A stretch of 37,417 nucleotides of DNA, taken from a virus. Position numbers and translations under genes: made by a program. The stretch's first letter is position 1, and each line of letters starts with the position of its first letter. The notes under the pieces were generated by a model. It saw nothing but the letters and a program-made list of their open reading frames with translations, made no database searches and was not told the origin of the DNA. Positions 23,974 through 30,769 of this stretch are shown here, one piece after another. The stretch covers positions 1 through 37,417 of the IMG/VR virus record IMGVR_UViG_3300049484_000146. One strand, 5' to 3'.

Positions 23974-26118
23974 TTATTGACCCTGTTGCGCAGGAGGCGG
24001 GGCCATCTGCTGCGCCATCTTCATTTTCTCCAGCTCTTGCCCATGTGCCTGCCCCATCTGGGACTGCTGTGCCGCCATCTGTTGCTGGTGAGCCTGATTG
24101 GCCTGCTCCGCTTGCGCCTGCTGGGACTGTACCTGGCGGATCATCTCATTTTGATGCGCGATGTCTTGGGCCAATACCCCCATTTGCGCCTTGTACTGCT
24201 CGAACTGCTGACCCAACTCAGCCGCTTCCGCTAACGCCAGATTCTTGATGGTTTCGCTCTCAGTCTTCTTGACGTTGGCCGTCAACTGCATCATCTCGAT
24301 CTGGTGCTTCTCCTTGTCCAATTGGAATCGGGCATCGGCTTCCTGCGCCTTCACCTGGATTTCGATCATTTTCGGGTCAGGAGGCGGGCCCTGCGCCTGC
24401 TGTTGCTTGGCTTGCTCCATAATCTCCGAAATCTTGTCGGTCATGGTGGTAGGCAGCGGCGAATACTTGATAATCTCGGGCCAGATATCCGGCGGCATTC
24501 CCAAACTGCTGATTATCGGGAGTAACTGCTGTATCACTCCCCAGGTCTGGTCCTTCTGGTTCGGGGCCGTGGGGGAATCGTCCACGATAACATCATAATC
24601 GGACACCCCGCCCTGCTTCATCAGTTGCACATATTGTGCGGTCTGCCCCCCACCTATCCGCACCAGCCGGCCATCGCTCATATACTCAACGATGAAATGG
24701 AGCAGCAACCGGCCCTGTTCCTTCCGATACTTCCGCAGGTGGCTGAAATACCCCGCCAGGTTGGTCATCATGCTCTGCTTCCGCATGTGCTCCAACACAC
24801 CCGGCTGGTTCCTGTCTGCCAATCCGATGGCGTCAGGGTTGATGCCCGTGACCTGGGGGATAGAATCAATCGCAAACTGTAGCAGCCTGTCAATGCCCGT
24901 GGGCAGGGTGGCACTCGTCTTTTCCTTGATCTTGCCGCCGGCGATCGCCCCCGGATTGACCTTGGTTACCAGACTCGGATCAGCCCAGCTTGCCTCAAAC
25001 TGCGCCCAGTTCGGCACTGCGTCAGACTCAGCCATAACCCCGCCCTTGGGGTTCACGTTCAGGATGTGCATAGTCTGACTCAGCCACTTGTTCGCCCACC
25101 GCTGCGGGTCTTGCATCGCCTTCAGGACACCATACAGTTCCCCGTTGTTCCGGTTCTGTTTTCCGGTGATGAATTTATAGGTGAACGAGTCAGGGCAGGG
25201 GCTGTCCTCTCTTTTTAATATCTCCTGGCCTACGAAAGCCCGTTTAAAAATTTTCTTGGTCATTGGCACTACGTCAACCGCGTCAGCCGGGATACCCATC
25301 TCCGGTAGACGTTCCATCAGCATCTTGTGCTCGTCTTTCTCCAAGACCTTTTTCTCGCCAGACATCGGGTCTTTGATCAGGTACACCCGCTTCTGTTCAT
25401 ACCACTGCGCCTCGACTATCGTCACGTCGCCGGCTTCATTGTCAGAATCAGCATTAGAGGCACCGCCGTAGTCATCATCCAGGTCAGTCTCTGTGGTGAC
25501 ATTGACATCGTACGCCGCCGCCCACCCTGCATTGAGCGTAGCTTCATCCTTGACCGCCGGGAACATGTCTTTGGCTACGGCAACCGGGATTTTACGCACT
25601 CTGAATATGTAGCGGGTATCGTCCAAGTTGACCTTCCGGGCCGAACCTTCCCAGAACATCTCCAACGGGTCCACCCGAGAGATGATAATGTCTCCCTCGG
25701 GATTAACATCGTAATCCATGTAGGTTTCGGTGGCCCCTAACCCGCAGACGATGCAATCCTCGAAAGCCTGGGACTCCTCATCCTCTGCGTCGCAATTGTC
25801 CCGGACCCACTTGACTGCGCCAGTCAGCAACTCGTTGACCTTGACATCGCCTATCTCGCGGGGCTGGTAGGTAATCTCGTGCCGGTTGTTTATCTCCAGG
25901 CCGCAGACACTATCCACCTGCGGACCCGTTCTGTTGAAGGTGATGATAGGTCTCTGCTGCGCCTCAAGCGCCTCCTTGTCTTCGTCGCTCCACTGCTCGC
26001 CTGACCGGAAGTCGTACCACTCCCGGGCTGATTTGCGCCATCTGGAGCTGGACCGCTGACTATCAGAAAACCACTCTTTCAGCTTTGCTAAATCTATTTT
26101 CTCTTGACTTTTTGCCAT
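23974..26118 (-). CDS. Portal protein, P22-type
   Basis: This 714-residue protein matches the P22 portal family: RWRKSAREWYDFRSGEQWSDEDKEAL near residue 25, RPIITFNRTGPQVDSVCGLEINNR, then VDPLEMFWEGSARKVNLDDTRYIFR and a long Gln-rich coiled-coil C-terminus (QANQAHQQQMAAQQSQM), which in P22 forms the barrel. It is a dodecameric ring at one vertex through which DNA passes. Terminase is on one side (with a small opposite-strand gene between). The ribosome binding site is weak. Confidence 0.9.
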   Translation of the reverse strand: MAKSQEKIDLAKLKEWFSDSQRSSSRWRKSAREWYDFRSGEQWSDEDKEALEAQQRPIITFNRTGPQVDSVCGLEINNRHEITYQPREIGDVKVNELLTGAVKWVRDNCDAEDEESQAFEDCIVCGLGATETYMDYDVNPEGDIIISRVDPLEMFWEGSARKVNLDDTRYIFRVRKIPVAVAKDMFPAVKDEATLNAGWAAAYDVNVTTETDLDDDYGGASNADSDNEAGDVTIVEAQWYEQKRVYLIKDPMSGEKKVLEKDEHKMLMERLPEMGIPADAVDVVPMTKKIFKRAFVGQEILKREDSPCPDSFTYKFITGKQNRNNGELYGVLKAMQDPQRWANKWLSQTMHILNVNPKGGVMAESDAVPNWAQFEASWADPSLVTKVNPGAIAGGKIKEKTSATLPTGIDRLLQFAIDSIPQVTGINPDAIGLADRNQPGVLEHMRKQSMMTNLAGYFSHLRKYRKEQGRLLLHFIVEYMSDGRLVRIGGGQTAQYVQLMKQGGVSDYDVIVDDSPTAPNQKDQTWGVIQQLLPIISSLGMPPDIWPEIIKYSPLPTTMTDKISEIMEQAKQQQAQGPPPDPKMIEIQVKAQEADARFQLDKEKHQIEMMQLTANVKKTESETIKNLALAEAAELGQQFEQYKAQMGVLAQDIAHQNEMIRQVQSQQAQAEQANQAHQQQMAAQQSQMGQAHGQELEKMKMAQQMAPPPAQQGQ

Positions 26119-26149
26119 TTCATACCCATAGATGGTTTAGGAGGTCGTT

Positions 26150-26371
26150 ATGAAACTGTTATCAGTTCTCGTGCTCGTTTTGACCTTGATCTCCGGGTGC
26201 GCCTTCATGGAAAAATTTGCCTACCATGAACCCGATCTTTCCTGGGTGGACAACCTGTCCACTGAGGACCGCGCCAAACTGTGCCGTTACCTTGAGACCA
26301 TGATGGTGGTAAACGAACTGCAATACCAATCAATGGTCATGTCCCCACCGTTCCGGGCCTGGGGGCGTTAA
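26150..26371 (+). CDS. Small lipoprotein on the opposite strand of the late operon (moron candidate)
   Basis: This 73-residue protein has a signal peptide (MKLLSVLVLVLTL) and a lipobox ISGC at residues 14-17, giving a lipid-anchored 57-residue mature protein. TAGGAGGTCGTT precedes the ATG. The gene sits between two leftward late genes and runs right; its TAA (26369-26371) and the terminase TAA share the bases TTAA. TTGACT at 26104-26109 may serve as a -35. Lipoproteins expressed alone by phages often block superinfection, which is an inference here. Confidence 0.75.
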   Translation: MKLLSVLVLVLTLISGCAFMEKFAYHEPDLSWVDNLSTEDRAKLCRYLETMMVVNELQYQSMVMSPPFRAWGR

Positions 26372-27690
26372 GCACTCATCCAACTGCCCCTGCGCTTTGG
26401 CTGGGCGTAGGGGTCTGGCTTCGGTTGAGCATGGAGTTGGTACTGGTTGTCACCTGCTCCCAGTTTAATCGCCATTGCCATTGTCCTGAGAGCGTCGGCA
26501 CCGTGCGAGGACTCGTCATGGACCGGCGTGTCGCTCCAGCACTGGTGCTTTTCCATCCATTCCTTCCTATATCCCTTCAGACGTTTCAGGCCCAAAGCAC
26601 ACCGCGATTCGTCAATCCAGATACGGTGGAACAACCCGCGCACCGCCTCAATGCCCTCGGCCACGAAATAGCGGCCTGGTGTGCGGGCTGCTGACAGGCG
26701 TACCACTCGAAAGGGAATCCCCAACTGCCGCGCTGTCTCCCGGCGGCTCTGTCCGACACCCAGCTCCCGGGCCTCGATGTCATGCGGTGCCCAATGCTCA
26801 CCGTAGATCAACCCCAGGTCTTTAGCCAGGCTGTCGAGGTATTTGGCGTAATGTTCTAGCCCTTCCCCTGACATCTCGTAATAGTCGATGAGATGCACCT
26901 CCTGGCGCGCAAACTGGACAAACCAGATCGAGGTATAGTCAGAAATGCCTAGATCCCAGAACGTATGAGTCAGCAGCGCAGGGTCAGGGGGGACGGAGGT
27001 GATCCGGTTGTCTGAATAAGCGGTGATGATGTGGTTGCCGTAGTAGCTGCCTTGACTGTGCCGGCGGGTTTCCCCCTCCCAGATATTCAGGTATGATTCC
27101 GGGTCAACCTTTTGGAGATAGGCACGTTCAGCCTCCAATTCCGGGGGGAACCAGGGGTTGTCCTGCCATCCGATCTTAACGACTGTTGCGCCTGGAGGAG
27201 TATTACGCACAAACCTGACATGGGTAGGGTCATGCTCCTCGTCTGGATTGTAACTCACCCATATCTCTGACCCAGCCTGCCGGATGGTAGGGATAAGGAT
27301 TTCCCAACTGGAGTTGCTGACTTTCTGGGCCTCTTCCACCCAGCAAATGTCCACGCCTTCAGTGGATTTGATCTTCTGCGGGTCTGATTTGATGCCGGCG
27401 AATATGAACTCTGAACCATTGGCGCAGAGGATGGACTGCTGTGTTATGGTGAAGTTGGCGGCAAACCCCATAGTATCTATCTGGTCTGATATGAGGCGGT
27501 GTACGGATTCCTGAATCGAGGACTGGTATTCCCTGGTGCAGAGTATGCGGGTCTTGGCCTGCTGCGCCCTGATGATCAACGCCCGAGCGAACCCCCAGGA
27601 CTTGCAACCGCCGCGGCCACCATAGGCGACCTTGTACCTGCTTGGTTTAAAGAGAAAATCCAGCTTCTGAGGTAGTTTAATCGTTGGCAT
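26368..27690 (-). CDS. Terminase large subunit
   Basis: This 440-residue protein has Walker A GGRGGCKS (24-31), coupling motif region ILCTREYQSSIQESV, Walker B VDICWVEEAQ (about 113-121), and a C-terminal RNase-H-type nuclease part with FWDLGISDYTSIW and HDIEARELG acidic residues. It is the PBSX / Terminase_3 type motor that packages DNA through the portal. ATG 27690 is chosen because the upstream gene ends 14 bases inside it. Confidence 0.93.
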   Translation of the reverse strand: MPTIKLPQKLDFLFKPSRYKVAYGGRGGCKSWGFARALIIRAQQAKTRILCTREYQSSIQESVHRLISDQIDTMGFAANFTITQQSILCANGSEFIFAGIKSDPQKIKSTEGVDICWVEEAQKVSNSSWEILIPTIRQAGSEIWVSYNPDEEHDPTHVRFVRNTPPGATVVKIGWQDNPWFPPELEAERAYLQKVDPESYLNIWEGETRRHSQGSYYGNHIITAYSDNRITSVPPDPALLTHTFWDLGISDYTSIWFVQFARQEVHLIDYYEMSGEGLEHYAKYLDSLAKDLGLIYGEHWAPHDIEARELGVGQSRRETARQLGIPFRVVRLSAARTPGRYFVAEGIEAVRGLFHRIWIDESRCALGLKRLKGYRKEWMEKHQCWSDTPVHDESSHGADALRTMAMAIKLGAGDNQYQLHAQPKPDPYAQPKRRGSWMSA

Positions 27691-28036
27691 CAGGGGCCAC
27701 AAACTCCACCTTCACGAGAACTTCACTGGTTGTTTTACCTGAAATATCGGTCTTATTGGTAGGCGGTGCGTGAGATTCTCTGGTAGCCGGGTGAGTCTGC
27801 AAAAATAAACCAGGGTTAACTCTAGCCAGGGTTTTCGCTGGTTCTGCCAATATCTCCAGCGTCTTGGTAGCCAATATATTTGATATATCCTTACGAGTTT
27901 TCCACTTACTAACGGTACTTTCGTGAACTCCGAGCATTAAGGCAATTTCACGCTGAGGCAACCCAAGTGCCATATATTCGATGATTTTCTCTAATAATTC
28001 TGGGCTTTCCCATAAAACCGATGGTCTAGCCATCAT
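27677..28036 (-). CDS. Terminase small subunit (HTH type)
   Basis: This 119-residue protein has a helix-turn-helix at residues 22-48 (LPQREIALMLGVHESTVSKWKTRKD), then a charged tail. Its position directly upstream of the large subunit, with a 14-base overlap, is the main reason for calling it TerS, the packaging-site binding subunit. The first ATG at 28036 overlaps the TGA of the preceding 29-residue ORF. Confidence 0.75.
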   Translation of the reverse strand: MMARPSVLWESPELLEKIIEYMALGLPQREIALMLGVHESTVSKWKTRKDISNILATKTLEILAEPAKTLARVNPGLFLQTHPATRESHAPPTNKTDISGKTTSEVLVKVEFVAPDAND

Positions 28037-28122
28037 TCATCCGGGGCATCATTAGCCCAATGGGCGCAGAGACAGATAATAGCGCATAATGCGACAGCCA
28101 GTAAGCAGGTCAAGTATGTCAC
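28033..28122 (-). CDS. 29-residue membrane peptide leading the late operon
   Basis: It starts with GTG, has GGAAGGTG upstream and ends with TGA overlapping the small terminase ATG. It is mostly hydrophobic and Cys-rich (TYLTCLLAVALCAIICLCAHW). The strong ribosome binding site and coupling suggest that it is translated, either as a leader for TerS or as a small membrane peptide. Confidence 0.45.
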   Translation of the reverse strand: MTYLTCLLAVALCAIICLCAHWANDAPDE

Positions 28123-28355
28123 GATATTGCACCTTCCGTCAATAATCAGTAATACAAAATCCCGTAAGAGCCAGTTTAGGCACCCTATCTTGTGAGATAT
28201 ATCAGCCCTACCAGCAATCAGTCGTTCGCCCGGCCTGTGAACGACACCAGGAACCGTTGCGGTTGTTATTCCCGTGTCAAGGTGGCTGTTTATCCGTTAT
28301 GCCCGGGTCGGGCCGATCGGCGTCTGGGATTACGGACGCCCCACAAGTTGAATTT
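28123..28355 (-). promoter_or_regulatory. Structured untranslated leader of the late operon
   Basis: No gene is seen here. On the leftward transcript it holds two clear stem-loops: GGCGTC/GACGCC (28319-28340, 6 bp, 10-base loop) and GTCGTTC/GAACGAC (28221-28245, 7 bp, 11-base loop). GC-rich inverted bases near 28301-28320 can extend the first. A leader of more than 200 bases with stems before the terminase genes suggests an antitermination or attenuation control of late transcription. Confidence 0.5.
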
Positions 28356-28385
28356 AGATTAGACATAGATTTAATTGAATGTCAA
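28356..28385 (-). promoter_or_regulatory. Candidate sigma70 promoter for the late operon
   Basis: On the minus strand a perfect TTGACA (28380-28385) is followed after 18 bases by TAATCT (28356-28361), within an AT-rich stretch. The -10 matches the consensus only in part. It lies upstream of the structured leader and the terminase genes and just downstream of the last early gene, where late transcription should begin. Confidence 0.5.
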
Positions 28386-28446
28386 GGGGAAAAGAGAAAA
28401 TATTTAGGGTGATGGGTAAATTTATCATCGGGTGCCACAGGGCATA

Positions 28447-28677
28447 TTATTTAAGTTTATCCAGGTTTTTAAGGGCTTTTAGCGCGGCTTGGGTTTCCAT
28501 GAACCCCACTTTATCCCGGCGGGTCTTGTTGACCTCGATGAGCAGGAGAAGCAAGCGGCGGTACTCGCCCGGGTCGCGGTTGGGTATGTGTGCCTCGGGG
28601 TCGGCGTAGCGGCAGCACCCCAGGCGGGAGATGAACTCGGCAATAGCTGTTTCGCCGTAGTTGCTATTGTGGGGCAT
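28447..28677 (-). CDS. Small hypothetical protein
   Basis: This 76-residue protein has a Cys pair (GCC), several charged residues and a helical second half (YRRLLLLLIEVNKTRRDKV). The ATG at 28677 follows GGGAGGTTGAGG. Its start overlaps the end of the Cys-rich 56-residue gene upstream by 14 bases. No family is recognised. It is the last gene of the leftward early operon. Confidence 0.55.
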   Translation of the reverse strand: MPHNSNYGETAIAEFISRLGCCRYADPEAHIPNRDPGEYRRLLLLLIEVNKTRRDKVGFMETQAALKALKNLDKLK

Positions 28678-28834
28678 CCTCAACCTCCCTGGTGACCTTG
28701 GGAATTCTCAGCCACCCGACTACGGGGTCTGGCGTGAGTTCGTGGCGGTGGCGCATGCAGGTTAAAACTGGTTTGCCGTTGACGAAGCAGAGCAGGACAG
28801 GGGCGCGACTACGGCATTTATGGCAGAGTTTCAT
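28664..28834 (-). CDS. Small zinc-binding-type protein
   Basis: This 56-residue protein begins MKLCHKCRSRAPVLLCF and contains two more potential metal ligands in TCMRHRHEL, so a single C-x2-C...C...H zinc knuckle is plausible. The ATG overlaps the TGA of the preceding gene (ATGA). The ribosome binding site GAGGAG is the end of the displaced rusA tail, so the pair was probably already coupled to rusA before the HNH gene entered. Confidence 0.6.
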   Translation of the reverse strand: MKLCHKCRSRAPVLLCFVNGKPVLTCMRHRHELTPDPVVGWLRIPKVTREVEDAPQ

Positions 28835-28890
28835 GGCATCTCCTCTATGGTTATCTCCACCCGGGGGTCCGGGTCTTTGCCGATGATGCG
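28831..28890 (-). pseudogene. Displaced 3' end of rusA fused to the HNH gene
   Basis: The last 19 residues of the HNH reading frame, with the motif R-I-x-G-x-D and then PRVEI-T-I, align with the end of the RusA protein encoded upstream (R-I-x-G-x-D and PRVEI-S-I). The stretch is GC-rich like the rest of the phage, unlike the AT-rich HNH body. It looks like the original rusA tail left behind when the endonuclease gene entered. Confidence 0.6.
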
Positions 28891-29304
28891 TTTATTTCTC
28901 CGATACTGGTTATAACAGACATTGTGATAGTAACCTCTGCCGTGACGTGTCATATTCTTGGTGTCGTCATACGAATGGCAATAACTACACTGTCTCCAAT
29001 CATAATGCCCGCACTTATTATATGCAGTTAATCTGCGATGAAAACCAGAGTGCATCGCATGATTAGCAAATACCATAAGATTGTATATTGAATTGTTTTT
29101 CTTATCGCCATCAATGTGGTGTATCCTCTCTGACTGTGATATTCCCCTTCCAAATGCTTTTTCTACAACCAATACCGATTCCAATACGCATCCTTGATGG
29201 TCTGCTCTTGGATGACTCGGCATCCAATGTCTTATATAACCATTAATATCAACTTTTATTCCACCTTTCCAATTATGGTGTTTTGACCCTTTTAATCCTT
29301 TCAT
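28831..29304 (-). CDS. HNH homing-type endonuclease with a fused rusA tail
   Basis: This 157-residue protein begins KGLKGSKHHNWKGGIKVDINGY and has GRGISQSERIHHIDGDKKNNSIYNL with the HNH active site HHIDGDKKNN, then CSYCHSYDD and a late Cys for structural zinc. The layout matches the HNH protein at 19829-20248. AT-rich codons are used up to about residue 138; the last 19 residues switch to GC-rich codons and resemble the end of RusA. It sits directly downstream of rusA and was probably inserted into that gene. Confidence 0.85.
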   Translation of the reverse strand: MKGLKGSKHHNWKGGIKVDINGYIRHWMPSHPRADHQGCVLESVLVVEKAFGRGISQSERIHHIDGDKKNNSIYNLMVFANHAMHSGFHRRLTAYNKCGHYDWRQCSYCHSYDDTKNMTRHGRGYYHNVCYNQYRRNKRIIGKDPDPRVEITIEEMP

Positions 29305-29676
29305 TTAATTCTCCTGATATTCAGTTATAGATATTTCAACTCTTGGATTTATTTTATCCATACCTGCTATCCTGCTTCCATCTACTGATTTTACCAACCT
29401 ATCATTTTCAATGAAACCAAAGGCTTCTAATAAATCATGGGTAGCTGCTAATAGGTTAGTAAGATCGGGTAAACGTGCAGTTGCCATATAGTATGTGCAT
29501 TTCACATGAACAGGGCCAAGCACCATTTTATATAGCATCCCTTTTATTTGTGAGGCCCATTCTTTTGAATAGGTTCTAAACGCCTTGCTCTGGATAATGC
29601 AGGGACGTTTACCGGCCATGATTATCTGCTGGCTGTTCTTTTTGGTGATGGGTTGGCCGTAGATGGTTAGTCTCAT
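29305..29676 (-). CDS. rusA: RusA-type Holliday junction resolvase
   Basis: This 123-residue protein has LTIYGQPITKKNSQQI at the start, then RLPDLTNLLAATHDLLEAFGFIENDRLVKSVDGSRI, with the D-x-x-N and the ND pair that bind metal, and PRVEISI at the end. RusA dimers cut Holliday junctions; in phages they clear branches before packaging. The ATG overlaps the previous TGA (TGATG). The second half of the gene is AT-rich and the first part GC-rich, so the 3' part seems to have come with the downstream HNH gene. Confidence 0.85.
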   Translation of the reverse strand: MRLTIYGQPITKKNSQQIIMAGKRPCIIQSKAFRTYSKEWASQIKGMLYKMVLGPVHVKCTYYMATARLPDLTNLLAATHDLLEAFGFIENDRLVKSVDGSRIAGMDKINPRVEISITEYQEN

Positions 29677-29894
29677 CAATCCTCCCCGCCTATCCCTGTA
29701 TCAAGCTGCGCCACAGCTTTGATTAGCTGGCGCTCGGGCGGGTCATTTAGCGGGGTGTCTCGGAGGGATTGCTGCCAAAACGGGCAGGTGTCCAGCCAAT
29801 CCCGGTAATCCTCGTTGCTGTAGCACCAGCCGGAGCCGCGCTCGTCGTCTGCGAAACCCGTGCTGAGCCAAATGCAATTTTCACAGGTTTTCAT
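29676..29894 (-). CDS. Small Cys-rich protein, probable zinc binding
   Basis: This 72-residue protein has CENCIW at residues 4-9, then C24 and C37 (GSGWCYSNEDYRDWLDTCPFW), a four-Cys set that could hold one zinc. The rest is charged. GGGGGGCAGCG precedes the ATG, which overlaps the upstream stop by 14 bases. Similar short Cys proteins appear in phage replication operons without known function. Confidence 0.65.
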   Translation of the reverse strand: MKTCENCIWLSTGFADDERGSGWCYSNEDYRDWLDTCPFWQQSLRDTPLNDPPERQLIKAVAQLDTGIGGED

Positions 29895-30081
29895 CGCTGC
29901 CCCCCATGATTTGTTTGACCAAGGGATTCGTTTCTATCAACTCCAACATATAAAAAGTCGGCAGATTAACGATTAAGTCCCGCACCAACTTCCTCAACGC
30001 GTCCACCTCCGCCGCCAGTTCCCGGTTGGACTGCTTGTAGATTGCCGCTATCGCGCCGCGTCTTACGTCCTCTGTGGTCAT
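29881..30081 (-). CDS. Small helical hypothetical protein
   Basis: This 66-residue protein begins MTTEDVRRGAIAAIYKQSNRELAAEVDALRKLV and looks fully helical, partly coiled coil. The ATG at 30081 has GGAGGAGAA upstream and overlaps the TGA of the 20-residue ORF; longer in-frame readings from 30153 or 30204 lack a good ribosome binding site. No family is recognised. Confidence 0.6.
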   Translation of the reverse strand: MTTEDVRRGAIAAIYKQSNRELAAEVDALRKLVRDLIVNLPTFYMLELIETNPLVKQIMGGSDENL

Positions 30082-30140
30082 TTCTCCTCCGTGTTGACTC
30101 CCGCCGCCGCCAGCCGCCGGGTTACCGGGTGGGTGGTCAT
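30078..30140 (-). CDS. 20-residue coupled micro-ORF
   Basis: The ATG overlaps the stop of the nuclease gene (ATGA) and the TGA overlaps the next ATG (ATGA). The encoded peptide is MTTHPVTRRLAAAGVNTEEK. Perfect double coupling and the GGAGGAG of the next gene at its own end suggest that ribosomes run through it. It may be only a coupling device. Confidence 0.3.
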   Translation of the reverse strand: MTTHPVTRRLAAAGVNTEEK

Positions 30141-30769
30141 GGGGTTTCTCCATGTTCAAACCGGGCTTTCCTAGCCTTCTTGTACGCATCAAATAATCCA
30201 CCATTTAATGGCATATATTTATCAGTCATTAAGTCTCCTTTATGAAAGTAAACCAAATCAGGTATTCCTTGAGTGTTCCTATCTATTACATCGCAATAAA
30301 TACAATAATAAGAATTTTCTCCATGTCGGGAGCCACTAAATCTATCAATAATTATACGGCCGCATTGTAGGCATCGCATAAAACAAGTTTCTTCTTCTTT
30401 ATTTAAAGTTGGCTCATTATCACGATATGATTTCCATATCCTATAAAAATCATATTCTTTCTTATAGTCTTCATCAATACCATGAATATATGGGTTACCA
30501 ACAATTATATATAGTTTATTGGTTGCCAATGAAAATTCTTTTAACTTATCAAATTCTTTTCCAGTTGGGATAATTGCTTTTATTTCAATAAACTTTCCAA
30601 ATTCAGGCAAATAAAAGTCAGGCAAATAAAATTCTTTATCCATTCCATATCCCTCAGGTTCATACTCCCACTCTATTCCCAATGCATCAAAAAATACTGC
30701 CCAGCGTGCCTCCAGCCTCGACCTCATCCGATAACCCTTGTACATGGTCTCAATCGGCTTAATATCCAT
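30137..30769 (-). CDS. PD-(D/E)XK-type nuclease with zinc-finger part, mosaic composition
   Basis: This 210-residue protein begins MDIKPIETMYKGYRMRSRLEARWAVFFDALGIEWEYEPEG and has the acid motif YLPDFYLPEFGKFIEIKA, where D...E-x-K is the PD-(D/E)XK active site. Two CxxC pairs (CLQC and CIYC, about residues 131 and 152) make a likely zinc site. The C-terminus KARKARFEHGETP is typical of such phage nucleases. The middle, about 30190-30650, is AT-rich while both ends are GC-rich, so the gene looks recombined. GGGGGATAC precedes the ATG; it overlaps the primase-helicase stop by 11 bases. Confidence 0.7.
   Translation of the reverse strand: MDIKPIETMYKGYRMRSRLEARWAVFFDALGIEWEYEPEGYGMDKEFYLPDFYLPEFGKFIEIKAIIPTGKEFDKLKEFSLATNKLYIIVGNPYIHGIDEDYKKEYDFYRIWKSYRDNEPTLNKEEETCFMRCLQCGRIIIDRFSGSRHGENSYYCIYCDVIDRNTQGIPDLVYFHKGDLMTDKYMPLNGGLFDAYKKARKARFEHGETP

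Noticed and set aside
28690-28900. Plus-strand open frames in the small-gene region (28489-28886)
   Set aside because: They are antisense to coupled minus-strand genes with ribosome binding sites.
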